64,000 nt of DNA from Sandaracinobacter neustonicus. GTDB lineage: Bacteria; Pseudomonadota; Alphaproteobacteria; Sphingomonadales; Sphingomonadaceae. Both the position numbers and the translations under genes were made by a program. Shown here one piece after another: positions 42,301 to 50,056 of this stretch (position 1 is its first letter; each line of letters begins with the position of its first letter). Location of the stretch: contig NZ_VFSU01000011.1 of NCBI RefSeq assembly GCF_006385875.1, positions 248,001-312,000 on the forward strand, read 5' to 3'. The notes beneath the pieces were generated by a model that was not told the origin of the DNA, searched no databases, and saw only the letters and a program-made list of their open reading frames with translations.

Positions 42301-42726
42301 TCAGGCCGTCGCGACGCGGCGGCCGTGTTCGTCGATCACCCGCTCGCCGTCTTCCTTGACGAATGCCCCGCGCTGCGGCGGCAGCAGGTCCAGCACGTCC
42401 TCGGACGGCCGGCACAGCCTCACCCCTTCCGGCGTGACTACGATCGGACGATTGATGAGGATGGGATGCGCCATCATGGCGTCGAGAACTTGCGCGTCGC
42501 TCAGCGCCGGATCGTCCAGGCCAAGCTCGGCGTAAGGCGTGCCCTTCTCGCGCAGCAGCGCGCGAACGGAGATTTCCATGCGCGCGCTGAGCTGCTCAAG
42601 CATCGTGCGGCTCGGCGGCGTCCTGAGATATTCGATGACATGCGGCTCGACGCCGGAATTGCGGATCAGACCCAGCGTATTGCGCGACGTGCCGCACTCG
42701 GGGTTGTGGTAGATGATGACGTCCAT
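42301..42726 (-). CDS. arsC: Arsenate reductase, glutaredoxin-dependent (ArsC family)
   Basis: A 141-residue Spx/ArsC-fold enzyme: DVIIYHNPECGTSRNTLGLIRNSG contains the catalytic cysteine (residue 11), and GLDDPALSDAQVLDAMMAHPILINRPIVVTPEGVRLCRP the arginine-rich anion site. It reduces arsenate to arsenite with glutathione and glutaredoxin; a GrxC-type glutaredoxin is encoded outside the ICE at 51804. The ATG at 42726 fits the family start. It stands between the second arsenate reductase and acr3. Confidence 0.94.
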   Translation of the reverse strand: MDVIIYHNPECGTSRNTLGLIRNSGVEPHVIEYLRTPPSRTMLEQLSARMEISVRALLREKGTPYAELGLDDPALSDAQVLDAMMAHPILINRPIVVTPEGVRLCRPSEDVLDLLPPQRGAFVKEDGERVIDEHGRRVATA

Positions 42727-42734
42727 GATCGGCC

Positions 42735-43262
42735 TCACGCAACGTCAGGGCGCGGCGAGGTTGCGCCTTCGCTGCGGCCGATCTCGCGCAGCTTGGTGCC
42801 AAGCGCAGCCTTGTCGAGGCTGGCCACCGGCAGAGCCGTAAAGACGGAAATCCGGTTTCGCATGTAGCGGAAGGCGGCGACGAACGCCTTTTCCTTTTCG
42901 ATGTCCCGTCCGACGACGGCAGCGGGATCTTCGATGCCCCAATGCGCGGTCATCGGCTGGCCCGGCCAGACCGGGCAGGCTTCGCCGGCGGCGTTGTCGC
43001 AGACGGTGAACACGAAATCCATGACAGGTGCGCCGGGTTGGGCGAACTCCTCCCAGCTCTTCGAGCGGAAGCCTTCGGTCGGATAGTCGAAGCTTCCGAG
43101 CACCTTCAGGGCGAACGGGTTGACCGCGCCCTTGGGCATGCTCCCGGCCGAGAAGGCACGGAAGCGACCAGCGCCGTCCTTGGCCAGAATGCTCTCGGCC
43201 AGGATCGAGCGGGCCGAATTCCCCGTGCAGAGGAACAGGACATTGTAGATGCGGTCAGTCAT
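42735..43262 (-). CDS. arsC: Arsenate reductase, phosphatase-like (thioredoxin-linked type)
   Basis: A 175-residue protein with the low-molecular-weight tyrosine phosphatase fold. The P-loop NVLFLCTGNSARSILAE holds the nucleophilic cysteine and arginine, and MDFVFTVCDNAAGEACPVWPGQPMTAHWGIEDPA holds the downstream cysteine pair and aspartate region. It is an alternative arsenate reductase that usually works with thioredoxin, so the operon encodes two unrelated enzymes for one reaction. The start overlaps arsR by eight bases. Confidence 0.93.
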   Translation of the reverse strand: MTDRIYNVLFLCTGNSARSILAESILAKDGAGRFRAFSAGSMPKGAVNPFALKVLGSFDYPTEGFRSKSWEEFAQPGAPVMDFVFTVCDNAAGEACPVWPGQPMTAHWGIEDPAAVVGRDIEKEKAFVAAFRYMRNRISVFTALPVASLDKAALGTKLREIGRSEGATSPRPDVA

Positions 43263-43626
43263 GGGCGGCCTCCTTGGCGGCGAGAGTTTGAGGCGGGCAG
43301 CAGGGCGAAAGATCGGCGATCAGCGGCGCGCAGATCTCGGGGCGGCCGCCGCAGCAGTCCTTCACAAGGAATGTGGTGAGTGCATGCACAGCCTCGAGCC
43401 GCGCCCGATAGATAATTGAGCGGCTGTGCCGCTCGGCGTCGATCAGGCCGGCGCGCGTCAGCGTCGCAAGATGCGTCGACATGGTGTTGTGCGGGACGTT
43501 CAACCGGCGGGCGATGTCGCCTGCAGCTAATCCGTCCGGTTCGTGCTCCACCAGCAGGCGGAACACGTCGAGGCGGGTCGGTTGCGCGAGCGCGGCGAAC
43601 GCAAGGATGGCGGCATCTGATTCCAT
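43255..43626 (-). CDS. arsR: ArsR-family arsenic-responsive repressor
   Basis: A 123-residue winged-helix repressor: LAFAALAQPTRLDVFRLLVEHEPDGLAAGDIARRLNVPHNTMSTHLATLTRAGLIDAERHSRSIIYRA. It lacks the ELCVCDL metal site of the plasmid type. Instead cysteine clusters at the C-terminus (DCCGG, CAPL, SPCCPP) are the likely As(III) site, as in other ArsR subtypes. It starts the operon. An inverted repeat lies directly before its ATG, so it should repress the whole arsR-arsC-arsC-acr3-arsH unit until arsenite binds. Confidence 0.94.
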   Translation of the reverse strand: MESDAAILAFAALAQPTRLDVFRLLVEHEPDGLAAGDIARRLNVPHNTMSTHLATLTRAGLIDAERHSRSIIYRARLEAVHALTTFLVKDCCGGRPEICAPLIADLSPCCPPQTLAAKEAAHD

Positions 43627-43646
43627 ATGTCGAGACTAATCGACAT
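43627..43646. promoter_or_regulatory. ArsR operator candidate
   Basis: ATGTCGA (43627-43633) and TCGACAT (43640-43646) form a 7-bp inverted repeat with a 6-base spacer, directly upstream of the arsR ATG. Size and place suit an ArsR dimer that blocks transcription of the operon. Confidence 0.75.
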
Positions 43647-43785
43647 CTGGTGGTGAGTCCAGAGGCACGAGTTGTCCTTATGGAGAATGGCAGGTTATGC
43701 CGGGCCTATGCCTAGCCGCGACAGAAAGCGGGAAGCGAGCCCGACGAAGAGTCCAGCTCGCTATCCCATCAACTCGTCAAATCGC

Positions 43786-45141
43786 CTAAGCGGCCAAGGG
43801 CAAATCTTGTCTGTCCCCGCTGGGGTCTTCCACCGCCTTCTTGAGGAAGTGAGAAAGTGCGGCCTTTCGGGAATTCCGATCTAGAGCGTAGGCGGTCTGC
43901 TTGAACTTGACCCCATCGAGCAGCCCCTGAACGTAGCCGGAGATAGTGTCGGCGGCCATGATGAGGGCGGTGTCGAGCGAATGGATGTATTTGCTCGTGA
44001 CGGTCCCCTTTGAGTGACCGACCAGCGCGGCGATGGTGACCTCGGTGAAGCCGAGATCGTTTGCGATGCTGGCGAAGCTGTGACGCAGGACGTGCGGCGT
44101 TACATCTGCCAGCGGCGAGTCCCGGAAAATCTGCCGCCAGTGATTGGGGAATCCGCCAAAGGCGTTGTCCTCGCCCTGGCCGGGGAAGACATAGCTGCCC
44201 GTCGCGGTCTTGCGGCGTTTCTCTAGATACTCGACCACGGCGAGGCCGATAGGACGGATGGAGGCGCCTTCCTTGCTATCCTCCAGACGCATGCAGCTCG
44301 CGTCAGTGTCCGCCTCGGTCCACTTGAGACCGATCATCTCGCTTCGGCGGCAGCCGGTGAGCGCGATCTGTCGGATGATCTCGACCGTCATCCCATATTT
44401 CGGGGTTTCGGCCGCTTCGCGCAGAATCTCGCCGAGCGTGCGGTACTCCGCCTCGGTGAGACGACGGTCGCGGACATTGTCCTTGGGCTTGCGGATGCCG
44501 TGCACGGGATTGGCCGTGATGATCCCTGCCTCCATGGCGTAGGTGAAAATGCCGCCGACGAGTCCGAGCGTCCGCGTGGCCGTACCGGCGCCGCCTGTCA
44601 CGATGGACTTGCCGCGCAGCTTCTTGGTCTTCACCGACACTGCCGTCTTGCCCGCCATGATGTCCTTCAACACCTTGGTCATGTCGGCTTTGACGAGATC
44701 CTTTACCCGGCGCGTGCCGATCAGCGGAATGATGTGTCGATGAATGCGACCGGTATCGCTGACGATGGTCGTTGCCTTTTTCGGTCGGCCTCCCTTTCCG
44801 AGAATGAGACCGGCTTCGAGGTCCTTGAGATACATCGCGCACAGTTCTTTGACGGTGATCGCCTGATGATCCAGCAGGCGTTCCTCGGAGGGGTTATCAC
44901 CCTGTGCGACGCGACCGAGTTGCACCTTAGCTTCCTGCCGGGCTGTCTCCGCCGTCCACACGCCATGAAGGCCGATTGTGAAGCGGCGGGTTCGACCTGC
45001 GGCGCGGTATTGGATAAGGTAGCTGCGTTTACCGGACGCGAAGATGCGAAGGCCGAAGCCGGGAAGTTCGTCGTCCCAGATGAAGTAGTCCTTCTCGCGG
45101 GCTACGGCAGCATCCACGACTCGTTTCGTGAGCTTGGCCAT
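43786..45141 (-). CDS. int: Tyrosine site-specific integrase of the ICE
   Basis: A 451-residue P4-type (DUF4102-containing) integrase. The N-terminal arm-binding domain includes LPGFGLRIFASGKRSYLIQYRAAGRTRRFTIG, and a core-binding domain spans ~95-215. The catalytic domain has Arg in TGCRRSEMIGLKW (265/266), HVLRH (H350, R353), LVGHSKG (H376) and nucleophile Y385 in TSKYIHSLD. All catalytic residues are present. It would insert and excise the ICE with RdfS. It lies between the ars cargo and a tRNA-Arg gene, reads away from the tRNA, and has a 318-base gap in between that should hold one att end. Confidence 0.93.
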   Translation of the reverse strand: MAKLTKRVVDAAVAREKDYFIWDDELPGFGLRIFASGKRSYLIQYRAAGRTRRFTIGLHGVWTAETARQEAKVQLGRVAQGDNPSEERLLDHQAITVKELCAMYLKDLEAGLILGKGGRPKKATTIVSDTGRIHRHIIPLIGTRRVKDLVKADMTKVLKDIMAGKTAVSVKTKKLRGKSIVTGGAGTATRTLGLVGGIFTYAMEAGIITANPVHGIRKPKDNVRDRRLTEAEYRTLGEILREAAETPKYGMTVEIIRQIALTGCRRSEMIGLKWTEADTDASCMRLEDSKEGASIRPIGLAVVEYLEKRRKTATGSYVFPGQGEDNAFGGFPNHWRQIFRDSPLADVTPHVLRHSFASIANDLGFTEVTIAALVGHSKGTVTSKYIHSLDTALIMAADTISGYVQGLLDGVKFKQTAYALDRNSRKAALSHFLKKAVEDPSGDRQDLPLAA

Positions 45142-45459
45142 TACGCGATTTCCCCCTGGAGAGCGGGCTGTTTCCGCGGAAGCACCACGGAAGCAGCCGG
45201 ATGAAAGTCGGAGCGAAGTGTCGGATATGGATTTCGGCGGGGAAAACCGGATTGTCCATACGTTTCAAAGCGTTGTAGTATCATGGCGTGTCCTAGCGTG
45301 CATTTCTGATAGCCAGGACAAATTGCTCCGAAGGCTGAAGTCAAGGGCTGCTGGTTTGTGAGAGACGTAGAAAAGGAGATTGTTTACAAAGGTTTGCGGG
45401 AGTTACCGTTGAGGCTTCCACCCTACAGGTTTTCCGCGTAAGCACTGCGTAAGCAACAG
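45142..45459. other. Probable attachment-site region between integrase and tRNA-Arg
   Basis: No gene is seen in these 318 bases. Short direct repeats occur at both ends: CGGAAGCA twice near 45175-45195, and GCGTAAGCA twice at about 45437-45453, just before the tRNA. Such repeats could be integrase arm sites. A partner att core is not in the window, so the exact ICE boundary cannot be fixed. Confidence 0.4.
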
Positions 45460-45536
45460 GCACCCATAGCTCAGCTGGATAGAGCGCTACCCTCCGAAGG
45501 TAGAGGTCTCAGGTTCGAATCCTGATGGGTGCGCCA
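45460..45536 (+). tRNA. tRNA-Arg (anticodon CCG), CCA encoded
   Basis: A full cloverleaf can be drawn. The acceptor stem is GCACCCA/TGGGTGC and the D-stem GCTC/GAGC. The anticodon stem is CTACC/GGTAG with loop CTCCGAA, giving anticodon CCG. The T-stem is TCAGG/CCTGA with loop TTCGAAT. A G discriminator and genomic CCA end it at 45536. Its 5' end faces the ICE integrase, unusual for an element inserted in a tRNA 3' end. Confidence 0.96.
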
Positions 45537-45841
45537 TCTCTCAGACAGACAGTACGATCGCTTTCAGGCTCCTTCATGAGGAACTGGGCGGAGCTGATGG
45601 CGCCGTTGTGACGCTGCGAATACCTCCAAGCCCTGCGGGACTTGACCAGCATCGCTCGCAAGCGGCACGCGTAATGGCAGAACTTACCTGCGACTTCTCG
45701 CCGTTCACGAGTGTTTTGGCATCCGACAGCTATTGTCGGACGCCGACATTCAAAGGGGTGCTCAGATGCCGCACTGTTGATTGATCTAGCAGGGAGCGTA
45801 GCGCTGTTCCTGATCAAGCTAGCGCGAAGGGGGGCTAGCCA
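45537..45841. other. Gap after tRNA-Arg, no recognised gene
   Basis: These 305 bases show no credible gene. A minus-strand frame (45509-45817) crosses the tRNA and resembles no family I know. An inverted repeat CCGACAG-CTATTG-TCGG lies near 45723-45741. The stretch may be a scar of earlier insertions at the tRNA. Confidence 0.4.
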
Positions 45842-46783
45842 ATGCTACAGATCGTGCAAGGCATGTATTTCCGGCCGGTACCGCTCACGGACACGCTACA
45901 CCGGGGTATTTTTTATACAAACCTGCGCGCCTTTCGTGAGCAGACACTGACCTTCGTTTTTGGGAGGCTGCTGCCTTCGACGACATTTGATGGTCCGCGC
46001 ACCTTCACGGTCGAAGCGCGAGAGCAGCTGGAAGCCCAGAGCCCCTCCGGGACGCTTGAAGTCCTCGCCGCCACCAGTGGCGACCAGTTGCTCGACGAGG
46101 TTGCCGCAGTAGTCGCCTTCTGTACCAAAGCCACTTGCGTCCGCGACCATGACATGGCGCGCCGGCTGATTTCTGCTCAACAAGGCGAGGAAAGAAATCG
46201 CCGCGGTCCCGCGAGCCTATTGCGCCAGACCTTCGACGCAACGGTTATCCTCACGGACGAGGGTGTAGCGGACCTTGAACGCTTCACGCGCTCACTCCTC
46301 GGGCTACAGCGCAAGAGCTACGAGGCGGTCATCAGGGCCATACGCCAGATCGTCGATGCGACGCTTATCGTCGATGAAGACGCCGCATTAGCATATACAT
46401 TGATGGTGGCGGCTCTAGAATCACTCGGCCAAGCGTCCGAAAGCGAACCCGCTGTCTGGGAGGACTACGATCCGTCGAAACGACATCGGATAGACGCAGC
46501 CACCCAAGGACTTGACGACGTTGTCCGCGCGCGGATCGAGAGCGCCGTGCTTGCAAATGAGCATCATGGTCTTCAGCGGCAGTTCGTCGCCTTTGTGCTA
46601 GATCACGTTGAGCCCTCCTTCTATCGGAACGAAGCTGTTGGCGCGATCCGACCAATCAAGACTACCGAGCTCCCAAACGCGCTGCGCCAAGCCTATTCTA
46701 TCCGCTCGCGAACCGTTCACGCTTTGGAGCGCTGGCTCGGGAGGTTTGGATGGCAGGCGATCGTGCCGATACGGCATTGCTAG
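45842..46783 (+). CDS. HEPN-like protein of unknown function
   Basis: A 313-residue protein I cannot assign to a named family. The C-terminal half looks like a HEPN-type helical domain: DEDAALAYTLMVAALESLGQ, WEDYDPSKRHRI, and IRSRTVHALERWL with an R-4 residues-H motif (RSRTVH) typical of HEPN RNases. The N-terminal half (MYFRPVPLTDTLHRGIFYTNLR) is of unknown type. A run of G (AAGGGGGG) precedes the ATG at 45842. It overlaps the next gene by 34 bases, so the pair is cotranscribed. The site beside an ICE insertion suggests accessory, perhaps defence or toxin-antitoxin, function (inference). Confidence 0.65.
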   Translation: MLQIVQGMYFRPVPLTDTLHRGIFYTNLRAFREQTLTFVFGRLLPSTTFDGPRTFTVEAREQLEAQSPSGTLEVLAATSGDQLLDEVAAVVAFCTKATCVRDHDMARRLISAQQGEERNRRGPASLLRQTFDATVILTDEGVADLERFTRSLLGLQRKSYEAVIRAIRQIVDATLIVDEDAALAYTLMVAALESLGQASESEPAVWEDYDPSKRHRIDAATQGLDDVVRARIESAVLANEHHGLQRQFVAFVLDHVEPSFYRNEAVGAIRPIKTTELPNALRQAYSIRSRTVHALERWLGRFGWQAIVPIRHC

Positions 46784-47631
46784 ACACCGGCATTGTCCTA
46801 AGTTTGGAAGGACTGTCACGCCTGAGCCGTCATGTGGTGCGGCGCTTCGTTGAGCGTGCTCCTCAAGGTGTCGATTCGACATTCAACTACCGCTCAGCAC
46901 TACCCGGAATCATGCCGGGCCGCTGGGCAGCGCAATATTGGATCGGACGGGCCGAGGGGTTCAATCGTGATACCGCTGCCGAGTATTTCGATGGAATGCT
47001 AACATATCTGATCGAGGGGCTATCAAAGCGTAGCGAGACGGGTCTTGTCGATATGAGCCCTGTTCTAGAATCCATCGAGGGCACGGCGCTCGGCCTTTCC
47101 AAACGAGAGGATCGCCTTGCGATGGCCGGGATCATGACGGTCTGGAACACGGTCGCTCCCCCGGACCGTCGTCGCAGGCTCAAGCCGAAGCTCGCCAAGC
47201 GGTTTGAGGCCGACTTGGCGGAACCGAGCATGGTGAGCTTCGCAATCGGAATGGTGCTCGGACGGCCGATTGAATGGTCGACCGAAGATATGCAGTTGCT
47301 TTCCGACGCCCGCTGGAAAGAGCGGTTAGGCAACAAACCCGCCCCTCTTCCGATGCGAGTTGATGCGGCTCTCCACATCCTGCTCGCAGACCGGCTCTTG
47401 CACGAGGGCAGCAAAACTAAGGCGCTGGGTGAGCTCGGTCGTGCGGTCGAGACTGTTCCCGGACTTGCTCCCCTGATCGAGTTCGAACAGGCGATCGAAC
47501 GCGGTGAGGACCCTGTACTGAATCTCGGTCGCTTCGTGCTCGGCGAGGCGGAGTTTATTGGAGCAGCGTCGACTGCCAGCCACCGACCGGAGTCGGATGA
47601 GGGGCAACCGGGAGAAGTGCGTTCTGACTAA
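46750..47631 (+). CDS. Unknown protein coupled to the HEPN-like gene
   Basis: A 293-residue protein without recognisable family: ADTALLDTGIVLSLEGLSRLSRHVVRRFVERAPQGVDSTFNYRSALPG at the start, then ESIEGTALGLSKREDRLAMAGIMTVWNTVAPPDRRRRLKPKLAKRF, and a helical, TPR-like end (LLADRLLHEGSKTKALGELGRAVETVPGLAPLIEFEQAIERG). No membrane segment or catalytic motif is clear. GGGAGG lies seven bases before the ATG at 46750, inside the end of the preceding gene, supporting coupled translation. Together the two may form an uncharacterised two-gene system. Confidence 0.65.
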   Translation: MAGDRADTALLDTGIVLSLEGLSRLSRHVVRRFVERAPQGVDSTFNYRSALPGIMPGRWAAQYWIGRAEGFNRDTAAEYFDGMLTYLIEGLSKRSETGLVDMSPVLESIEGTALGLSKREDRLAMAGIMTVWNTVAPPDRRRRLKPKLAKRFEADLAEPSMVSFAIGMVLGRPIEWSTEDMQLLSDARWKERLGNKPAPLPMRVDAALHILLADRLLHEGSKTKALGELGRAVETVPGLAPLIEFEQAIERGEDPVLNLGRFVLGEAEFIGAASTASHRPESDEGQPGEVRSD

Positions 47632-47667
47632 CGTCGGAGATACTCCGGCGTTACTCCACATGTACGA

Positions 47668-48153
47668 CTAACGCTCTAGCGCGTTCTCCGAAAAATGCTC
47701 GCGGATGAAGTCGAGCTTGGGATCGATGTATCGCCGACAAAAAGGCCTGTTCGGGTCGGTGCGATAATAGTTCTGATATCGCTCGTCCGAAGCTTTGAAG
47801 CCCGCGAATGGTAGGACGAGGGTGTGGACCGGCTTGCCGGTCTCCGCAGCGTATCCGCGTATCGCCTCATCGGCTTCGGCTCGCTGAATCTCGTCGAAGA
47901 TATAGATCGCGCTTCGGTACTTGTTTTGAACCGAGCGCGCACGAGTGGCGGAGTGTGTGCGCAGGTGCACCTCGGACAGTGTCTCCAGTCCGATAACGGA
48001 GGGTTCGAACGTTACAATCACCCCCTCGGCCCAGGTGTCCGCCGGGGCGGCCGATTGTAGAAAGCCCTGGTGGACCTGCGTGACGCCGCGCAACGCTTGG
48101 AAAACGCCCTCGGTGCACCAGTGGCAACCTCCTCCAAAGCCCACCTGTGCCAT
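47668..48153 (-). CDS. msrA: Peptide methionine sulfoxide reductase MsrA
   Basis: A 161-residue MsrA: GFGGGCHWCTEGVFQALRGV carries the catalytic cysteine (residue 10) in a GC(H)WC variant of the GCFWC motif. FEPSVIGLETLSEVHLRTHSAT and NKYRSAIYIFD fit the family, although the usual HDPT is replaced by LRTH. It repairs S-methionine sulfoxide in proteins. It starts two bases after the hydrolase stop and is the third gene of a dps-hydrolase-msrA unit, consistent with an oxidative stress role. Confidence 0.93.
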   Translation of the reverse strand: MAQVGFGGGCHWCTEGVFQALRGVTQVHQGFLQSAAPADTWAEGVIVTFEPSVIGLETLSEVHLRTHSATRARSVQNKYRSAIYIFDEIQRAEADEAIRGYAAETGKPVHTLVLPFAGFKASDERYQNYYRTDPNRPFCRRYIDPKLDFIREHFSENALER

Positions 48154-48155
48154 AC

Positions 48156-49010
48156 TTAGCTCCTGCGCAAAGGCACAACGGCCGGGCCAGACTTATCGAG
48201 CTGGCGGACGAACGCGATGATCCGCTGTCCGACATCGTTCGCCATTTCGACATGAGGGTAGTGCCCAGCGCCCTCGACAATCATGGTTTCGGCATGGAGC
48301 CTCGAAGCCAAGCTTCGGGCTTCTTCGACAGGGTCCGTGAAGTCGGGATCCTTTGTGCCCATGACGATGAGGCTCGGCACAGAGATCTCGTCCAAGATCG
48401 CTGCGGTGTCGGACTTCGACAATGAGAGCATCGTCAAGAGAGCCTGCATGCGCTTTGGCTCCCTGAGGTTTGCAGCAATCGCCGCTTTTACCTCAGCATG
48501 ATCCGGCGCCGGTTTCGTCGGGAATAGGCTGCTCCAGTAAGTGGTCCAGAACCAGGTTCGCCATGGCCCCGCGAATCCGAGCCCAAGGACAAGTTTCTGG
48601 ATCGTCGTGAAGGGAAGATCGCGAACGATCGGACCGAGCAGCACCACCCCGTTGACGTGACTAGGAGCTTCCTTGGCAGCCCAAAGCGCGGAGCCGGCTG
48701 CGAACGAGTTGCCCATGATCACGGCTGGCCCGTCAGCCAACTGTCGGAGGATGGCGACGGCGTCACGGCCGACCGCTCGCGCGGAGTAATCCGACCACTC
48801 CGGCGACGATTGGCCGAATCCGCGGACGTCCATCGTCACCACTCGGCATCCCGCATGCTGCAGCATGGGCTTGATGAGCCGATACTCGGAGCGCAGGTCT
48901 CCCATTCCTGGGATGCCTACGACGAGAGGTCCGGTTCCACCCGTATCGTCGAAGGCTATCCTACCGCCCTCTGTCTGAAGGAACTGGGTCTGCACATCGT
49001 TAGGCGCCAT
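48156..49010 (-). CDS. Alpha/beta-fold hydrolase
   Basis: A 284-residue hydrolase. GIPGMGDLRSEYR is the oxyanion loop, VIMGNSFAAGSALWAA the nucleophile elbow with serine, VMGTKDPDFTDP holds the candidate acid, and EGAGHYPHVE the catalytic histidine. The substrate cannot be told from sequence; esterases, epoxide hydrolases and haloperoxidase-like enzymes share these motifs. I use the ATG at 49010; a GTG at 49067 would overlap dps. It sits between dps and msrA. Confidence 0.87.
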   Translation of the reverse strand: MAPNDVQTQFLQTEGGRIAFDDTGGTGPLVVGIPGMGDLRSEYRLIKPMLQHAGCRVVTMDVRGFGQSSPEWSDYSARAVGRDAVAILRQLADGPAVIMGNSFAAGSALWAAKEAPSHVNGVVLLGPIVRDLPFTTIQKLVLGLGFAGPWRTWFWTTYWSSLFPTKPAPDHAEVKAAIAANLREPKRMQALLTMLSLSKSDTAAILDEISVPSLIVMGTKDPDFTDPVEEARSLASRLHAETMIVEGAGHYPHVEMANDVGQRIIAFVRQLDKSGPAVVPLRRS

Positions 49011-49039
49011 GAAACGATCCGATCCGTTGAGCAGCAGAC

Positions 49040-49534
49040 CTATCGGCTGACTTCGAAAAGGAACCACGCTCGGCGTTCCGCTTCGTCGGTCCAGGTATCG
49101 ATCAGGCCGGAGGTCGCGTTGTCCTTCGCCTCGTCGGCGACTTCCTTTGCGCGGCGCAGCGACTCGACCATGTGAAGATTATCGGCGCGCAGCTCCGCCA
49201 GCATGTCCTGCGGCGTGACGAACTCAGCGTCGTTGTCCTTGATCGTCTGGTGGCTGGCGATATCGCCGATCGATCGTATGGTCGTATTTCCGGTCTTCCG
49301 GGCGCGCTCCGCCATCGCATCGGTCGCTGCGAGGATTTCCGCAGCTTGCTCATCGAGAAGGAGATGGTAGTCCCTGAAGTACGGGCCCGAGACATGCCAG
49401 TGAAAGTTCTTGGTCTTGAGGTAGACCGCATAGCTGTTCGCCAAAATGATCTTCAACGCATCCGCGACCGTCATGGTCGCGTTCTCGTCGAGGTCAGATG
49501 GTGAAGGCACGGTTGCAGCACTGGAGTTTGTCAT
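49040..49534 (-). CDS. dps: Dps, DNA-protecting ferritin-like protein
   Basis: A 164-residue Dps. ILANSYAVYLKTKNFHWHVSGPYFRDYHLLLDEQAAEILAATDAMAERARK holds the intersubunit ferroxidase ligands (H in FHWHV, D and E in DYHLLLDEQAAEI). It oxidises and stores iron in a 12-mer and shields DNA from peroxide. It is the first gene of the unit with the hydrolase and msrA. A palindrome shared with the nadE promoter lies about 110 bases upstream. Confidence 0.94.
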   Translation of the reverse strand: MTNSSAATVPSPSDLDENATMTVADALKIILANSYAVYLKTKNFHWHVSGPYFRDYHLLLDEQAAEILAATDAMAERARKTGNTTIRSIGDIASHQTIKDNDAEFVTPQDMLAELRADNLHMVESLRRAKEVADEAKDNATSGLIDTWTDEAERRAWFLFEVSR

Positions 49535-49643
49535 CGCGTGAACTTCCTCGATGAAGGCTTGCGCAAAAGATCAGCGCCGATTCTCTGGAACGCTGAGGTA
49601 TAGAAGATGAATTTACCTCAGATCGAAGTCCAATGGCCTGTGT

Positions 49644-49658
49644 CTATAGTTTCGATAG
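49644..49658. promoter_or_regulatory. CTATAG-TTT-CGATAG site upstream of dps
   Basis: The 15-mer CTATAGTTTCGATAG is a near-palindrome (6-3-6). An identical 15-mer is found at 59329-59343 and a related perfect palindrome at 60312-60328. It is placed about 110 bases before the dps start. It is a candidate operator for a common redox regulator. Confidence 0.55.
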
Positions 49659-49727
49659 TTCTGGCGACCAGAAGGGGCGCTTGGAGCGGCACGGGAAAAT
49701 GGGAAGGCAGCGAACCCCACATGCTCA

Positions 49728-49994
49728 TCAGGCATTCGGCTGATAGCCCAATACGAAAGCGATAACCTTCTCCGAGGACATCTCGCACGGCTTCAGCGAC
49801 GCACTGCCCGAAGCAACGCGATACAGATTGAAGCTGACGATGTCGTTCCCGGCTAGTTCTCGAGCAAAAAGGCTGTTCCTCCGTCCATCCTCCGACCGAC
49901 GAACCGTCACGCCGAAACGCCTGCCTTCGTAAGCGCCTTCGCTATACCCCTCAGGCAGACGCTCGAAAGCCGTATCGAATTCTGGATGGTCCAT
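49728..49994 (-). CDS. Hypothetical protein, 88 residues
   Basis: An 88-residue protein, MDHPEFDTAFERLPEGYSEGAYEGRRFGVTVRRSEDGRRNSLFARELAGNDIVSFNLYRVASGSASLKPCEMSSEKVIAFVLGYQP. The strand-rich pattern and single cysteine give no family. It stands alone, codirectional with dps but 190 bases before it. The codon pattern is like its neighbours and the ATG at 49994 starts a plausible protein, so I regard it as real but uncharacterised. Confidence 0.65.
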   Translation of the reverse strand: MDHPEFDTAFERLPEGYSEGAYEGRRFGVTVRRSEDGRRNSLFARELAGNDIVSFNLYRVASGSASLKPCEMSSEKVIAFVLGYQPNA

Positions 49995-50056
49995 TCTGCA
50001 TCACCGCCAATCGGCCTTCGCCCTGCGAACGTGAGTGCTGCGCCATGCGATTGGGG

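Noticed and set aside
45460-45536. tRNA 3' end as proven attachment site
   Set aside because: No second copy of the tRNA end is in the window and the orientation does not fit, so only a candidate att region is listed.
45509-45817. 102-codon minus-strand gene across tRNA-Arg
   Set aside because: It overlaps the tRNA and its ribosome site is absent. The Cys/Arg-rich product has no recognisable fold.
49535-49727. EcfG-type stress promoter before dps
   Set aside because: I looked for GGAAC and GTT at 16-18 base spacing on the correct strand. Only a GGAAC on the opposite strand was found.
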